Positions 8,903-17,762 of a DNA stretch of 33,968 nt are shown in pieces. The DNA lies in contig JBBQJT010000037.1 of NCBI GenBank assembly GCA_038326165.1, positions 1 to 33,968 of the forward strand, written 5' to 3'. Origin of the DNA: JAEUUM01 sp038326165 (lineage in GTDB: Bacteria; Bacteroidota; Bacteroidia; Chitinophagales; Saprospiraceae). The notes under the pieces were generated by a model, which was given only the letters and a program-made list of their open reading frames with translations, was not told where the DNA came from and ran no database searches. Positions within the stretch are counted from its first letter, which is position 1; each line of letters starts with the position of its first letter. The position numbers were made by a program, and so were the translations under genes.

Positions 8903-9439
8903 TTATTTTTCTTTTACATCGTCGTTTGAGATGTCAGCCACGCATATATATTTTCCATCTCGTTTTTCCCATACTGCCATGTATTTGCCAGTGTAAGTTA
9001 CTTTACCAGATGCGTCCTTTCTTGTAGTTTTTCCTGTTTCGGTTACAGTATTTTCGTTACCGTAAACATTCATAATGTCATAAGCAACTGTAGACCCTTT
9101 TTCTCTTTTGGCCATTGATTTTTCATAGTTTTTCTTAATGCCATCTTTTCCTACAATCAATGGTTCATTGTTGGATAAGCTTTGGGCATCATCACTGTAA
9201 TAGGCCAAAATTGAGTTCAAGTCGCGCGCATTATCGGCTGCTGCCCATCCGCTTTCCAAAGTCTGAATTTCTGCTTTTAGAGCTGCCATATCTGGTGCTG
9301 CTGGCGTTTCGGTTGCGGCAGATGCAGTTGATTCTTCAGTTTTCGCTGCTTCGTCAGTAGTTGGTGTACTGCATGCTACAACAAAAATTGTCAATGCAAA
9401 GCAGATTGACAGAGTGAAGATTAAAGTCTTGTTTTTCAT
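8903..9439 (-). CDS. Lipoprotein with SnoaL/DUF4440-like NTF2-fold domain
   Basis: A 178-residue lipoprotein. The signal peptide ends in a lipobox V-V-A-C with the lipidated cysteine at residue 23. A low-complexity Thr/Ala/Glu linker runs from ~24 to 50. The globular part begins with an ETLESGWAAADNARDL-like helix (here IQTLESGWAAADNARD) followed by ILAYYSDDAQ, then GKDGIKKNYE and the sheet ending YTGKYMAVWEKRDGKYICV. This helix-helix-sheet pattern, with WEKRDGKW-like closure, is typical of DUF4440/SnoaL-like NTF2-fold proteins. Some of these are ketosteroid-isomerase-like, many have no known function. It sits 47 bases behind the tandem-repeat gene on the same strand, with no promoter seen between, so they are likely cotranscribed. 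Confidence 0.75.
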   Translation of the reverse strand: MKNKTLIFTLSICFALTIFVVACSTPTTDEAAKTEESTASAATETPAAPDMAALKAEIQTLESGWAAADNARDLNSILAYYSDDAQSLSNNEPLIVGKDGIKKNYEKSMAKREKGSTVAYDIMNVYGNENTVTETGKTTRKDASGKVTYTGKYMAVWEKRDGKYICVADISNDDVKEK

Positions 9440-9486
9440 TTTAAAATGGTTTTGGTTGAGTTATTTGGTTAAAATTAAAATCGATT

Positions 9487-10392
9487 TTATTCTGCTGTGA
9501 TTACTGCTTCCCACAGTTCAGAAAATAACAAAGTCCGTAAGTCATTCCATTTTGACATATCGGTTTCATAATCTGCCTTAGGAAAAACTTTTTTGTATTC
9601 ATCTTTCAGATCACCTCCAGCGCTATTCAAAGCAGCTGTCAAATCAGCATAACTGGTTACCACTGAATATTCATTCATACTTGAACCCAATGGAAAGCAA
9701 CGAAGCCAGCTGGTTCTATTGGTCATTTTACCTGATTTGATCGCTTCAGATATCAGTGGAATTGTCGATTCAATCATGCCTTCATAAACTTTTCCTTTAC
9801 CAGGAAATACTTTGACTCCATTGACACGTATATATTTGCCAGCTTTGCCTTCAGGAACGGTAGTTTGAGAAGCATAAACTTCTCTTTTGACAATTTTTAA
9901 TACTTTAGAAACATTTACAAAACGCGCTGCATCTTCAGGAGAGGCGCCAGGTACAAAATCCAAATTTGTTCTTTTTTCATAGGCTTCCATTTGCTCGCCA
10001 GTATTAAAGCCCATTACTGAAATATAATCATATTCTGAATCCGACCCGCTAGGAAAAATACGTCTGTAAACCAGCCAGTAGCGAATCCCACCCTTTTCTT
10101 GCAGAATTTTAAATCCCTTTTTGTATGTTTCAAGTGTTTTAAGATATTCGTCATGTTGTCCAGGTTCAATTTTGTGAAATCGCACAACTATGTAATATCT
10201 ATCATTGGCTCCAATACCTGTTTCTTTTACATTGCTCTTGGTATCGGTACCAACTTGCGACACTGGTTCTGTATTAGAATAATCAGGCAGTGTAACAATT
10301 TTGTTGCTTTGTTCAAGGGATGCAAAATCTTGTGAACCAACCAACAAGCAGTTGTAAACCAATAATACTAAGATAACCAGCGTTTTTTTCAT
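9487..10392 (-). CDS. Secreted protein with two tandem ferredoxin-like (ABM-like) repeats, function unknown
   Basis: A 301-residue exported protein from the ATG at 10392, which opens directly into a signal peptide (KKTLVILVLLVYNCLLVGS). The frame extends 50 codons further up, but that part has no signal and is AT-rich leader. Two halves resemble each other. Half one (about residues 66-178) has YYIVVRFHKIEPGQHDEYL, a helix, then YWLVYRRIFPSGSDSEYDY. Half two (about 182-290) has YIRVNGVKVFPGKGKVYEG, a helix, then SWLRCFPLGSSMNEYSV. The shared pattern is a strand with P-G, a helix ending in a G, a W, then R/C-x-FP-x-GS-x-x-EY. This suggests a duplicated dimeric alpha/beta-barrel fold. I recognise no named family. 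It is probably the first gene of a pair with the DUF4440-like lipoprotein. Confidence 0.7.
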   Translation of the reverse strand: MKKTLVILVLLVYNCLLVGSQDFASLEQSNKIVTLPDYSNTEPVSQVGTDTKSNVKETGIGANDRYYIVVRFHKIEPGQHDEYLKTLETYKKGFKILQEKGGIRYWLVYRRIFPSGSDSEYDYISVMGFNTGEQMEAYEKRTNLDFVPGASPEDAARFVNVSKVLKIVKREVYASQTTVPEGKAGKYIRVNGVKVFPGKGKVYEGMIESTIPLISEAIKSGKMTNRTSWLRCFPLGSSMNEYSVVTSYADLTAALNSAGGDLKDEYKKVFPKADYETDMSKWNDLRTLLFSELWEAVITAE

Positions 10393-11155
10393 GATTTTAA
10401 GTTTTGAGTTGTGCTTACTTGAAAAATTGGGCATCCGCTTTCCAGTTTTTATTAACTTAATTATATAATCTATTAAGTGTGCCATTGATAGTTTTTCATT
10501 GGTTTTATGGGTTTGAACGGAATCTTCATGAATAAACTCCACAATGTAGTTCTTTCTTTATTAATAATAGTATTATTGCCCAGCACATTCAGAACATGGA
10601 CATGAAATTACAAGGAACGGCGTTTTGCTATTTTAACGTGAGGACGAATGGGCAGTATTAATGTCCAAATGGTGCATAATATTTAGCAGGGCTGAAAGGC
10701 TATTAGGAATACCAGTATTGAAAAAATGCTTTGATTCATTGTGCAAAATAATCGTGTGATTTTTAATGGCGACTTAATAGCTAAAGCTGGGTTGATATTA
10801 AGAACTGTTGAACCTTGGAATTCATATTTTTTTGGTGAAGTTCCTATAAGTCGCTATTTCATATTTGTGAACAGCTTGGATATGTTTTCAAGATTGAGCA
10901 TTTAATCCAAAATATACCAGCATATTTTGCCTATGAGTAAAGCCTCAGATGATGACCAAATCTTTGAGAACCTCCCAAAAGATTGATACGAATGTTCGAA
11001 TCTTCTGACTTGAACATTTTAATATGAAATTCATAAAATTTACCTTTGTAAACCCCATCAAAATCAAAGATTTTCGTTGAACCAACGGGCAAAATCTGTA
11101 ATGCTAAATTGGGTTTAAGATATTTTGCTTAAAGGAGCGTTTATACGTTCTGGAA
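10393..11155. other. 763-bp intergenic stretch, no convincing gene
   Basis: No RNA gene, repeat array or complete CDS is seen here. It contains the leader of the tandem-repeat gene, an AT palindrome (AATAATA-G-TATTATT, 10563-10577), a spaced inverted repeat GCGACTTA (10769-10776) and TAAGTCGC (10847-10854), and a startless minus-strand open frame described separately at 10931-11128. The region may be decayed sequence. Confidence 0.5.
10931..11128 (-). other. Startless open frame, possible gene remnant
   Basis: On the minus strand 65 sense codons run between a TAA (11129-11131) and a TAG (10931-10933). The translation has a protein-like mix, including IFDFDGVYKGKFYEFHIKMF and INLLGGSQRFGHHLRLYS. 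There is no ATG until codon 38 and no promoter element. It follows rlmI at a distance of 24 bases on the same strand. It may be a remnant of a gene or a chance frame; I recognise no family. Confidence 0.2.
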
Positions 11156-12331
11156 CTACTCAACCCTGAGCAGCAATCCTTTCAAGTATTCGCTTTCAGG
11201 GTGATAGATATTGATGGTGTGGTCAATCGGTTGTGATAAATGCTGAAGAATACTTACTTCTCTGCGACTATCAGCGGCAGCACCGAAAACTATTTTACGA
11301 AAAAATTCTCGATCAATATGTTGGGAACACGAAAAGGTCAACAACAATCCTCCGGGTTTGATTTTTTGAAATGCCTGAAGATTAAGATTTTTATATCCAC
11401 GAGCTGCATTTTCAACGGTCCGTGCACTTTTTGCAAATGCCGGGGGATCCAATATGATGATGTCATAATCCTCATCCATTTGTTTAAGAAAATCAAATGC
11501 ATCTGAGTTGAAGGCTTGGTGATTTTCTGAAAAACCTGCCTTGCTTATCATTTGCTCACACAATTCATTCGCCGGTTTGGAACTGTCCACTGAATGAACC
11601 AAAGTAGCGCCTCCCATCAATGCAGCGAGACTAAATCCTCCAGTGTAACTGAAAGTATTCAATACTTTTGTTCCTTCGCTGAGGTTTTTTACAATCAATC
11701 GATTATCGCGTTGATCTATAAACATTCCGGTCTTTTGCCCAGACACTACATCCACCTGCATGGGCATTCCATTTTCGAGAATATCAATGGGCATAGCTGG
11801 TTCATCACCGAACCAACTAGATGATTCTTTAACGTCCTGCTGGTTTTGGGTAATTTCTTTTATTCTGAAATACACAAATTCGTACCCGAGATCCGTAAGA
11901 CAAGTTCCAATGAGTTCTTTGATTCGAGCTGTTCCCTGTACCAGTATTTGAACAACTGCAATGTTGTCGTAAATATCAATTATTACACCCGGCCACCTGT
12001 CACCCTCAGCATGGACAAGGCGGTAGCAATTGGTTTCGTTGGGGTCAAAAAGATTGGTTTTCCACGACCAGATTCTTTTCAGCTTTTCAATCCAAAAAGC
12101 ATCGTCTATTTCAGAATCTTGATTCGTAAAATGAAAAACGCGACCTGTTATCTGACTTTTGGCGTCATACCAGGCATATCCCATCAGGTTTTCGGAATTG
12201 TCCATGATCTGGATGATGTCGCCTGTTTCAGCTTTGGGAAGTGTCTTAACTGCGCCTGAAAAAATCCAAGGATGTTTGAAATATACCGAACGATCTCTAC
12301 CGGATTTCAAAACCAAATGTGGGTATTTCAT
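11156..12331 (-). CDS. rlmI: RlmI-like class I SAM-dependent 23S rRNA (cytosine-5) methyltransferase
   Basis: A 391-residue enzyme. An N-terminal PUA-like domain (residues ~1-75) begins LKSGRDRSVYFKHPWIFSGA, close to the RlmI consensus. The EEHUD-like middle domain spans ~80-190. The Rossmann methyltransferase part has VLNTFSYTGGFSLAA (SAM loop, ~224-237), a DPPAF motif at 295-299 and SCS at 334-336, whose Cys335 is the expected catalytic nucleophile of m5C formation. RlmI in E. coli makes m5C1962 in 23S rRNA; the exact site here is inferred. Its ATG overlaps the tcdA stop by four bases (ATGA), so it is translationally coupled as the last gene of a four-gene minus-strand operon. Confidence 0.9.
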   Translation of the reverse strand: MKYPHLVLKSGRDRSVYFKHPWIFSGAVKTLPKAETGDIIQIMDNSENLMGYAWYDAKSQITGRVFHFTNQDSEIDDAFWIEKLKRIWSWKTNLFDPNETNCYRLVHAEGDRWPGVIIDIYDNIAVVQILVQGTARIKELIGTCLTDLGYEFVYFRIKEITQNQQDVKESSSWFGDEPAMPIDILENGMPMQVDVVSGQKTGMFIDQRDNRLIVKNLSEGTKVLNTFSYTGGFSLAALMGGATLVHSVDSSKPANELCEQMISKAGFSENHQAFNSDAFDFLKQMDEDYDIIILDPPAFAKSARTVENAARGYKNLNLQAFQKIKPGGLLLTFSCSQHIDREFFRKIVFGAAADSRREVSILQHLSQPIDHTINIYHPESEYLKGLLLRVE

Positions 12332-13056
12332 GATTTTGACTTTAATAGGTCACGAATAACAACAGAGGCGCAAACTCCGCCAAAAGCAGCTGGCAAATAG
12401 GAAATTGTTCCATACGCGGATTTTTTATATCGGGTCCCATCCGTGTGCATGAGCGAGTGTCTTATAGGGTTTTCCAATGAAAAGACAGTTTTTACACCTT
12501 TTCGGAGACCAAATTGTTTCAAGCGTTTGCGAACTGTAAGGGCCAAACGGCATGTATGTGTTTCCTTCAAATCAGCAACCCGAATGAGAGTAGGATCAAT
12601 TTTTCCACCTGCTCCCATCGAACTAACAACATTCTTCTTTGCTCTTTTGGCTTCTAGTATCAATGTTGCCTTGGGTGTAATACTATCTATGCAATCTACG
12701 ATGTAGTCAAATGGCAATTGTACGATGGCTCTGGTATCATCAGGACTCAAGAATCGTGAAATAACTTCAAGTTCCAATTCTGGGTTAATGGCCATCAGTC
12801 TTTCTCTCATGATTTCTGTTTTCAGCAAACCTTCTGTAGTAGATAAGGCTGGCAACTGGCGATTTCTATTGCTCGCTTCAACAGCGTCACCATCTACAAT
12901 AGTCATTTTGCCTATACCTGCTCGGACAATAAATTCTGCAGCAAAAGAGCCAACTCCTCCCATGCCTACTACGAGCACATTCTTTTTGCTCAGAGTGATC
13001 AAGCCATCCCGGCCTGTAATAAGTTCTGTTCTGGATAACCAGCTAAAATCTTCCAT
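12328..13056 (-). CDS. tcdA: tRNA threonylcarbamoyladenosine dehydratase (ThiF/E1-like)
   Basis: A 242-residue ThiF/HesA-superfamily enzyme. The ATP-binding loop is GMGGVGS (31-37), followed by IVDGDAVEASNRNRQ (~53-67), the adenylate-binding motif. VDCIDSITPK and the SSMGAGGKIDPTLI region are specific to the TcdA/CsdL branch, as is the basic stretch VRKRLKQFGLRKGVKTVFS before the C-terminus. TcdA dehydrates t6A at position 37 of ANN-decoding tRNAs to cyclic ct6A, using ATP. It overlaps the TatD-type gene upstream by 14 bases and rlmI downstream by four, so it lies in the middle of an operon that adds RNA modification to nucleoside uptake. Confidence 0.9.
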   Translation of the reverse strand: MEDFSWLSRTELITGRDGLITLSKKNVLVVGMGGVGSFAAEFIVRAGIGKMTIVDGDAVEASNRNRQLPALSTTEGLLKTEIMRERLMAINPELELEVISRFLSPDDTRAIVQLPFDYIVDCIDSITPKATLILEAKRAKKNVVSSMGAGGKIDPTLIRVADLKETHTCRLALTVRKRLKQFGLRKGVKTVFSLENPIRHSLMHTDGTRYKKSAYGTISYLPAAFGGVCASVVIRDLLKSKS

Positions 13057-13708
13057 CTACAAAGATGCGCTCAAAATTGCTTTCTACAATTTCTCCTAAA
13101 TCAAAAATTGAAATATTACGCAGTTCTGCTGCTCTTTCATAAATATCTTCTATTCCCCAATCCGAATTATCAGTTTCTATAAATATTTGATTGCTAGGAA
13201 TTTGTATGAATATTTGGGATGCATTTGAAGTGTTTGAAAACAATGCTTTGCCGAATGAAAAATTTGCAGATTTTTCAGACAAACGCTCAGCAATTGACCA
13301 TTTGTTATCATATCCATGAAATATAGAGTAGGGTAGATAGTTTCCTATTATCTTAGTGATCTCGGAATGCGCGCGAACACAATGCAGTATCAAAGGTAAT
13401 TTCAAGTCAATGGCAAGAGCCAGCTGAGCTTTAAAGATGGGAATTTGTAAATCCAGACTTGTATCGGTCAATTTGTCCAGCCCGCATTCTCCAATGGCTA
13501 TACAGTTGGGATCGTTGATAGCTTTTTCATGAATAACAGAAAGGAAATTATCAAATTCAGCAGCAGGCCACCAAGGATGCCAACCCAAACTATAAATTTG
13601 ATTGGGTTTTATTTCCGCTCTTACATCTTGATTGTAAACGGTGTAAATTTCCATGTTTTCATGAAATGAAGGACCAATATTATGACTGTGTAAATTGATG
13701 AATTTCAT
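13043..13708 (-). CDS. TatD-family metal-dependent hydrolase
   Basis: A 221-residue protein, shorter than the usual ~255-265 of TatD/YcfH. The metal ligands are visible in order: H7-x-H9 in NLHSH, E74 in GECGLD, H109 in LILHC, H131 in FHGYD and D180 in ETDNSDW. SLGWHPWW replaces the usual S-x-G-x-HP. The TIM-barrel amidohydrolase fold and a 3'-5' DNase or other phosphodiesterase role are expected from the family. The sequence is more divergent than a standard TatD, so I give no gene symbol. It starts 17 bases after the nucleoside transporter and its end overlaps the start of tcdA by 14 bases. Confidence 0.85.
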   Translation of the reverse strand: MKFINLHSHNIGPSFHENMEIYTVYNQDVRAEIKPNQIYSLGWHPWWPAAEFDNFLSVIHEKAINDPNCIAIGECGLDKLTDTSLDLQIPIFKAQLALAIDLKLPLILHCVRAHSEITKIIGNYLPYSIFHGYDNKWSIAERLSEKSANFSFGKALFSNTSNASQIFIQIPSNQIFIETDNSDWGIEDIYERAAELRNISIFDLGEIVESNFERIFVDGRF

Positions 13709-13725
13709 GAATAGCCCAATGAGAA

Positions 13726-15009
13726 TTACATTAAAATTCCAGCTAAAGTTGCAGACAAATACGAAGCCAGGGTACCGCAGATCAAAGCTTTAAAACCTAA
13801 TTTGGCAATATCTACTCTTCTGCTGGGTGCCAGTTCACCTATGCCACCAACTTGTATTGCAATGCTGCTGAAATTGGCAAATCCACACAAGGCGAAGGAA
13901 ACAATTGCCACAGTTTTAGGCTGTAAGGCACCAGATTTTAACATTGCTGACATGTCCAAATATGCAACAAATTCATTGACAACCATTTTAGTGCCCATCA
14001 AGGATCCTGCTGAATAGACATCCACCAATGGCACTCCCATGGCCCACGCGAATAAGGAGAATAAAGCACCAAGTATGTTTTTCAAACTCAAATTTTGCAT
14101 GTCGATACCAATGGGATCTAAATTGAGTCCAGTTAATTGAAATAGCTGGCTGCCTGCCCAGCCCAATCCAGCATCCAGCATGGCAATAAGTGCAATAAAA
14201 CCTATAAGCATGGCTATAACGTTCAAGCCTACTTTGAGTCCATCGCCTGCGCCATGCGATACCGCATCAACAAAATTTGCACTTGTTTTTTCGACCTGAA
14301 GTTTTACATTTCCTTTTGTTTCAGATTCCTCCGTTTCAGGAAAAACGATTTTTGAAATAACCAAGGAAGCTGGTGCGGCCATTATTGATGCTGCCAGAAG
14401 GTATTCAGCCGGCACACCTAATGCGATGTAAACGGCCATGACTCCTCCTGCAATGCAAGCCATACTGCCTGCCATTGAGGCCAGTAATTCAGAATTGGTC
14501 ATACCCTTAAGATATGGTTTGATCATAATTTGCGCCTCCACTTGACCCACAAAAGCACTAGCAACATTGGATAAAGCTTCAGCGCCTGATGCTCCCATCA
14601 AAAAATGTACTATTCTTGCAAAGAAGGATACAATTTTTTGCATGATGCCGAGATAGTAGGCAATACTAACCAAAACCGCTACAAATATGATGGTGGGAAT
14701 AATCTTGAAAAAGAAGATAAAATCATGACCTGGTCCGAATGCCTTATCCATTAGTTCTTTACTTACCAATGTGCCAAAGACGAATTCTGCACCTTTATCA
14801 CTGAAGGATAAAATTTTGGTAACTCCTGTGGCAAACCAACTAAAGACAATTTTGCCAAACGGGATCTTCAGAATAAATATTGCTAAAGCCAGTTGAATAG
14901 CCAATCCTGAGGCGACCAATTTGTAATTGATGCGTTTTTTATTGTTGGATAGGAGAAAGGCAAGTCCCAAAATCAGGACAATTCCTATCACCCCAGTAAA
15001 TCTTTCCAT
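13726..15009 (-). CDS. Concentrative nucleoside transporter (CNT/NupC family)
   Basis: A 427-residue membrane protein started at the ATG at 15009; the 36-residue extension to 15117 has no membrane or signal character. Family marks in order: an N-terminal helix (MERFTGVIGIVLILG), RINYKLVASGLAIQLALAIF, the FVFGTLV segment, the GQVEAQIMIKPYL helix-hairpin motif, EFVAYLDM and the C-terminal FALCGFANFSSIAIQVGG(I)GELAPSRR signature of CNT proteins. It imports nucleosides with a cation. It is the first gene of an operon with TatD-type hydrolase, tcdA and rlmI, spaced 17 bases from the next gene. Confidence 0.9.
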   Translation of the reverse strand: MERFTGVIGIVLILGLAFLLSNNKKRINYKLVASGLAIQLALAIFILKIPFGKIVFSWFATGVTKILSFSDKGAEFVFGTLVSKELMDKAFGPGHDFIFFFKIIPTIIFVAVLVSIAYYLGIMQKIVSFFARIVHFLMGASGAEALSNVASAFVGQVEAQIMIKPYLKGMTNSELLASMAGSMACIAGGVMAVYIALGVPAEYLLAASIMAAPASLVISKIVFPETEESETKGNVKLQVEKTSANFVDAVSHGAGDGLKVGLNVIAMLIGFIALIAMLDAGLGWAGSQLFQLTGLNLDPIGIDMQNLSLKNILGALFSLFAWAMGVPLVDVYSAGSLMGTKMVVNEFVAYLDMSAMLKSGALQPKTVAIVSFALCGFANFSSIAIQVGGIGELAPSRRVDIAKLGFKALICGTLASYLSATLAGILM

Positions 15010-15308
15010 TTGTGTTGTATGCTTTTCGGGCTGAAATATAGGAGAAAAAATCAAACCTTGTTTAAGCTTGCAGATTTTATTTGTTGGCAGAACTAAATTT
15101 GTTGGAAAATATGCCAAAATTCAAATTGGGACTTAGTTCAATTTCATAAATAGATTTGATAAATTTTTATTAAAGGAGATTACCTTTTTAATCTACAATC
15201 AGAATCTGTGCTGAAAGTAGTTCTAAACTTGAGGCCTTTAAAGTTTGATAATTTTTTACATCATAATAAAATCTTATTCCTACATTTACCTATCAATAGA
15301 TTAAGAAT

Positions 15309-17762
15309 ATGAGCAAGCTTCCTTCTATTTTATGCATTTTGTTGGCTATTGGGTGGTTTTATCTTTTAAACCAACGGATCAACTTAGCTCCTGGCAAAAA
15401 GCTGCCACCAATCGGAAAGTTTCTGAGTCCCTTTACAGGATTTTGGAAAAATGCCGACCCAATTGTAAATTTGGAATCCAAGAAAATGAATTTGAAAGGG
15501 ATCAAAGGTTCAATTGAGATAAAATGGGATGATAGGTTGGTTCCCCATATTTCAGCTCAAAACAGTGAAGATCTCATGTTTGCTCAGGGTTTTGTCACAG
15601 CTGCCAATAGGTTATGGCAGATGGATGTCGCGTCGCGTGCTACCGCAGGCAGACTTTCAGAAGTAATGGGATCCAGAACCTTGATATTTGACAAGAATAC
15701 CAGAAGAAAAGGAATGGCAATTGCAGCTGAGCATGCACTCTCCGCATGGAAGAAGGATGCTGCCGTCATGAAAATGATTAATTCCTACACTGCAGGAGTA
15801 AATGCATGGATTTCTGAATTGAAACCCGCTGATTATCCAATTGAATTTAAGCTTTTGGATTATCAGCCTGAACCGTGGACAGACCTCAAAGTAGCCATGT
15901 TAGCCACCTCGATGGCAAATACCTTAAGTACCCAAGAGTATGATTTGGAGAATACCAATGCACTGAAAATTTTTGGGTCAGCTGAATACAATTACCTATA
16001 CGCTCAACCCAATAAAGCACAAGTCCCCATTATTCCAGCTGGAACCAAGTGGGATTATGTTCAAAAAATGCCAGCAATAGGCGCATCAGTTATTGATACC
16101 GCCATCGGATATCTATCTCCATTCGAAAAAGCACCTTTTGATGATCCACATATCGGGAGCAATAACTGGGCAGTTGGTCCAAACAAAACTAAGGAGCATC
16201 ATCCCATTTTATGCAGTGATCCTCACCTTACGCTTACCTTGCCTTCCATTTGGTACGAAGTTCAATTAAACTCTCCTGAAGTAAACTGCTACGGAGCTTC
16301 ATTACCTGGGGCGCCTGGAATCATTATTGGTTTTAATGAAAAAGTAGCCTGGGGCATTACCAATACGGAATGGGATGTGTTGGATTGGTACAGTATCAAA
16401 TGGCAAAACGATTCAAAGACCAAATATCTTCTTGATGGGAAAACTGAATCCGTAAGTTATAGAGTTGAAAAAATTGTTGTCCGTGACTCTATGGAAATAA
16501 TAGACTCTGTAAAGTACACCAGCTGGGGTCCAGTGGTGAGCGAGGATCAAAAGAATCCAAAATACGGCCTGGCAATGCGTTGGCTCGCTCACAATTGGCA
16601 CAATCCCGATGAATTGATGGCTTTTGTAGGCATGAATCAAGCTGAGAATTATAATGACTATTACAATGCTACGTCTAAGCACGTGGTGCCATCACAGAAT
16701 ATGGTATTTGCCTCAACAGATGGTGATATTGCCATGCGGATATTGGGAAGAATGCCTCATCGTGCGCAAGGTGAAGGCCTCTTTGTAATGGATGGTTCCG
16801 TATCTTCGAATGGTTACAAAGAACTGTTGCCCGCTGTTGACAATCCGTATACACGCAATCCTGCGCAAGGTTATGTTGCATCTGCAAATCAGAATACAAC
16901 AGCTGCTGATTATCCATTTGCATACATTGGAAATTACGACGATTATCGGGGAAGATACCTCAATAGAAGGCTGACTCAAATGGATTCAATAACCGTTGAG
17001 GACATGATGAAGCTCCAGAATGATCCTTATTCAATATTGGCAGAAGACGCGCTTCCTGCTTTGATCAAAGCAACAGATCGATCAAAATTATCCGGTCAAG
17101 AGCAATTGATCTATGACCAGCTGGCCAAGTGGAATTGTAGATTTGTAGGTAAGGGTTCTGAGGCAACAATGTTCATGTTGTGGTGGACCAAATTCAAAGA
17201 AAATACCTGGGATGAAATGTATGGCATCATAGACAGCATACCGATTCTGATCCCTGAGAATTACAGAACCATTGAAATTTTAAATACCAATCCTTCATAT
17301 GTGTTTTTTGACATGAAACAAACAACTGTCAAGGAAACAGCATCAGATATTGCAATGCTTTCATTCAAAGAAGCTTTAGCTGAGTTTACAAAATTTGCAG
17401 CTGATCCGATCAATGACAAAGGATCATGGAGTCAATACAAACATACTACCATTGATCACATGGGTAAAATTCCGGCATTTGGCTCTAAAATTATAGAAGT
17501 GGATGGTTTCAAAGATGCTTTAAACGCTACACAAAGATTCAATGGTCCATCTTGGAGGATGATTGTTCAATTGAGTACTCCCGTTAAAGCATGGGGGGTT
17601 TATCCTGGCGGACAGAGTGGAAATCCTGGCTCAAAGTATTATGACAATATGATTGAAACATGGAGAACTGGAAATTACAACGATTTGGTATTTCTGACCA
17701 AAGAGCAACCTGACAGTGATAAAATTATAGCTAACTGGCAATTAACAAAAAATGAAAACTAG
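15309..17762 (+). CDS. Penicillin acylase family (S45) Ntn-hydrolase
   Basis: An 817-residue enzyme with an N-terminal hydrophobic segment (PSILCILLAIGWFYLL, residues 5-20) that acts as a signal or anchor. The A-chain part has the family pattern WDDRLVPHISAQNSEDLMFAQGF and ANRLWQMDVASRATAGRLSE. The autocleavage site is HIGSNNWAVG with the nucleophile Ser284 at the start of the B chain, followed by CSDPHL-x-L-x-x-P-x-x-WYE, all conserved in S45 hydrolases. Near the end GPSWRMIVQL and YPGGQSGNPGS are also family features. Such enzymes hydrolyse amide bonds of acylated compounds, including N-acyl-homoserine lactones in some members; the substrate here cannot be told. The small membrane protein at 17752 overlaps its end by 11 bases. 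Confidence 0.9.
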   Translation: MSKLPSILCILLAIGWFYLLNQRINLAPGKKLPPIGKFLSPFTGFWKNADPIVNLESKKMNLKGIKGSIEIKWDDRLVPHISAQNSEDLMFAQGFVTAANRLWQMDVASRATAGRLSEVMGSRTLIFDKNTRRKGMAIAAEHALSAWKKDAAVMKMINSYTAGVNAWISELKPADYPIEFKLLDYQPEPWTDLKVAMLATSMANTLSTQEYDLENTNALKIFGSAEYNYLYAQPNKAQVPIIPAGTKWDYVQKMPAIGASVIDTAIGYLSPFEKAPFDDPHIGSNNWAVGPNKTKEHHPILCSDPHLTLTLPSIWYEVQLNSPEVNCYGASLPGAPGIIIGFNEKVAWGITNTEWDVLDWYSIKWQNDSKTKYLLDGKTESVSYRVEKIVVRDSMEIIDSVKYTSWGPVVSEDQKNPKYGLAMRWLAHNWHNPDELMAFVGMNQAENYNDYYNATSKHVVPSQNMVFASTDGDIAMRILGRMPHRAQGEGLFVMDGSVSSNGYKELLPAVDNPYTRNPAQGYVASANQNTTAADYPFAYIGNYDDYRGRYLNRRLTQMDSITVEDMMKLQNDPYSILAEDALPALIKATDRSKLSGQEQLIYDQLAKWNCRFVGKGSEATMFMLWWTKFKENTWDEMYGIIDSIPILIPENYRTIEILNTNPSYVFFDMKQTTVKETASDIAMLSFKEALAEFTKFAADPINDKGSWSQYKHTTIDHMGKIPAFGSKIIEVDGFKDALNATQRFNGPSWRMIVQLSTPVKAWGVYPGGQSGNPGSKYYDNMIETWRTGNYNDLVFLTKEQPDSDKIIANWQLTKNEN

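Noticed and set aside
10563..10577. AT palindrome (AATAATA-G-TATTATT)
   Set aside because: Low-complexity AT sequence of this size is expected by chance in this composition, and it has no T run or neighbouring gene end.
11846..12259. 137-codon plus-strand frame inside rlmI
   Set aside because: It is antisense to a strongly supported methyltransferase and has no recognisable domain or start context.
12725..13099. 124-codon plus-strand frame across tcdA
   Set aside because: Shadow of the real minus-strand gene, with Ser/Thr-rich low-complexity translation.
15010..15117. Upstream extension of the CNT transporter
   Set aside because: The added 36 residues lack membrane or signal character and CNT proteins start directly with a helix.
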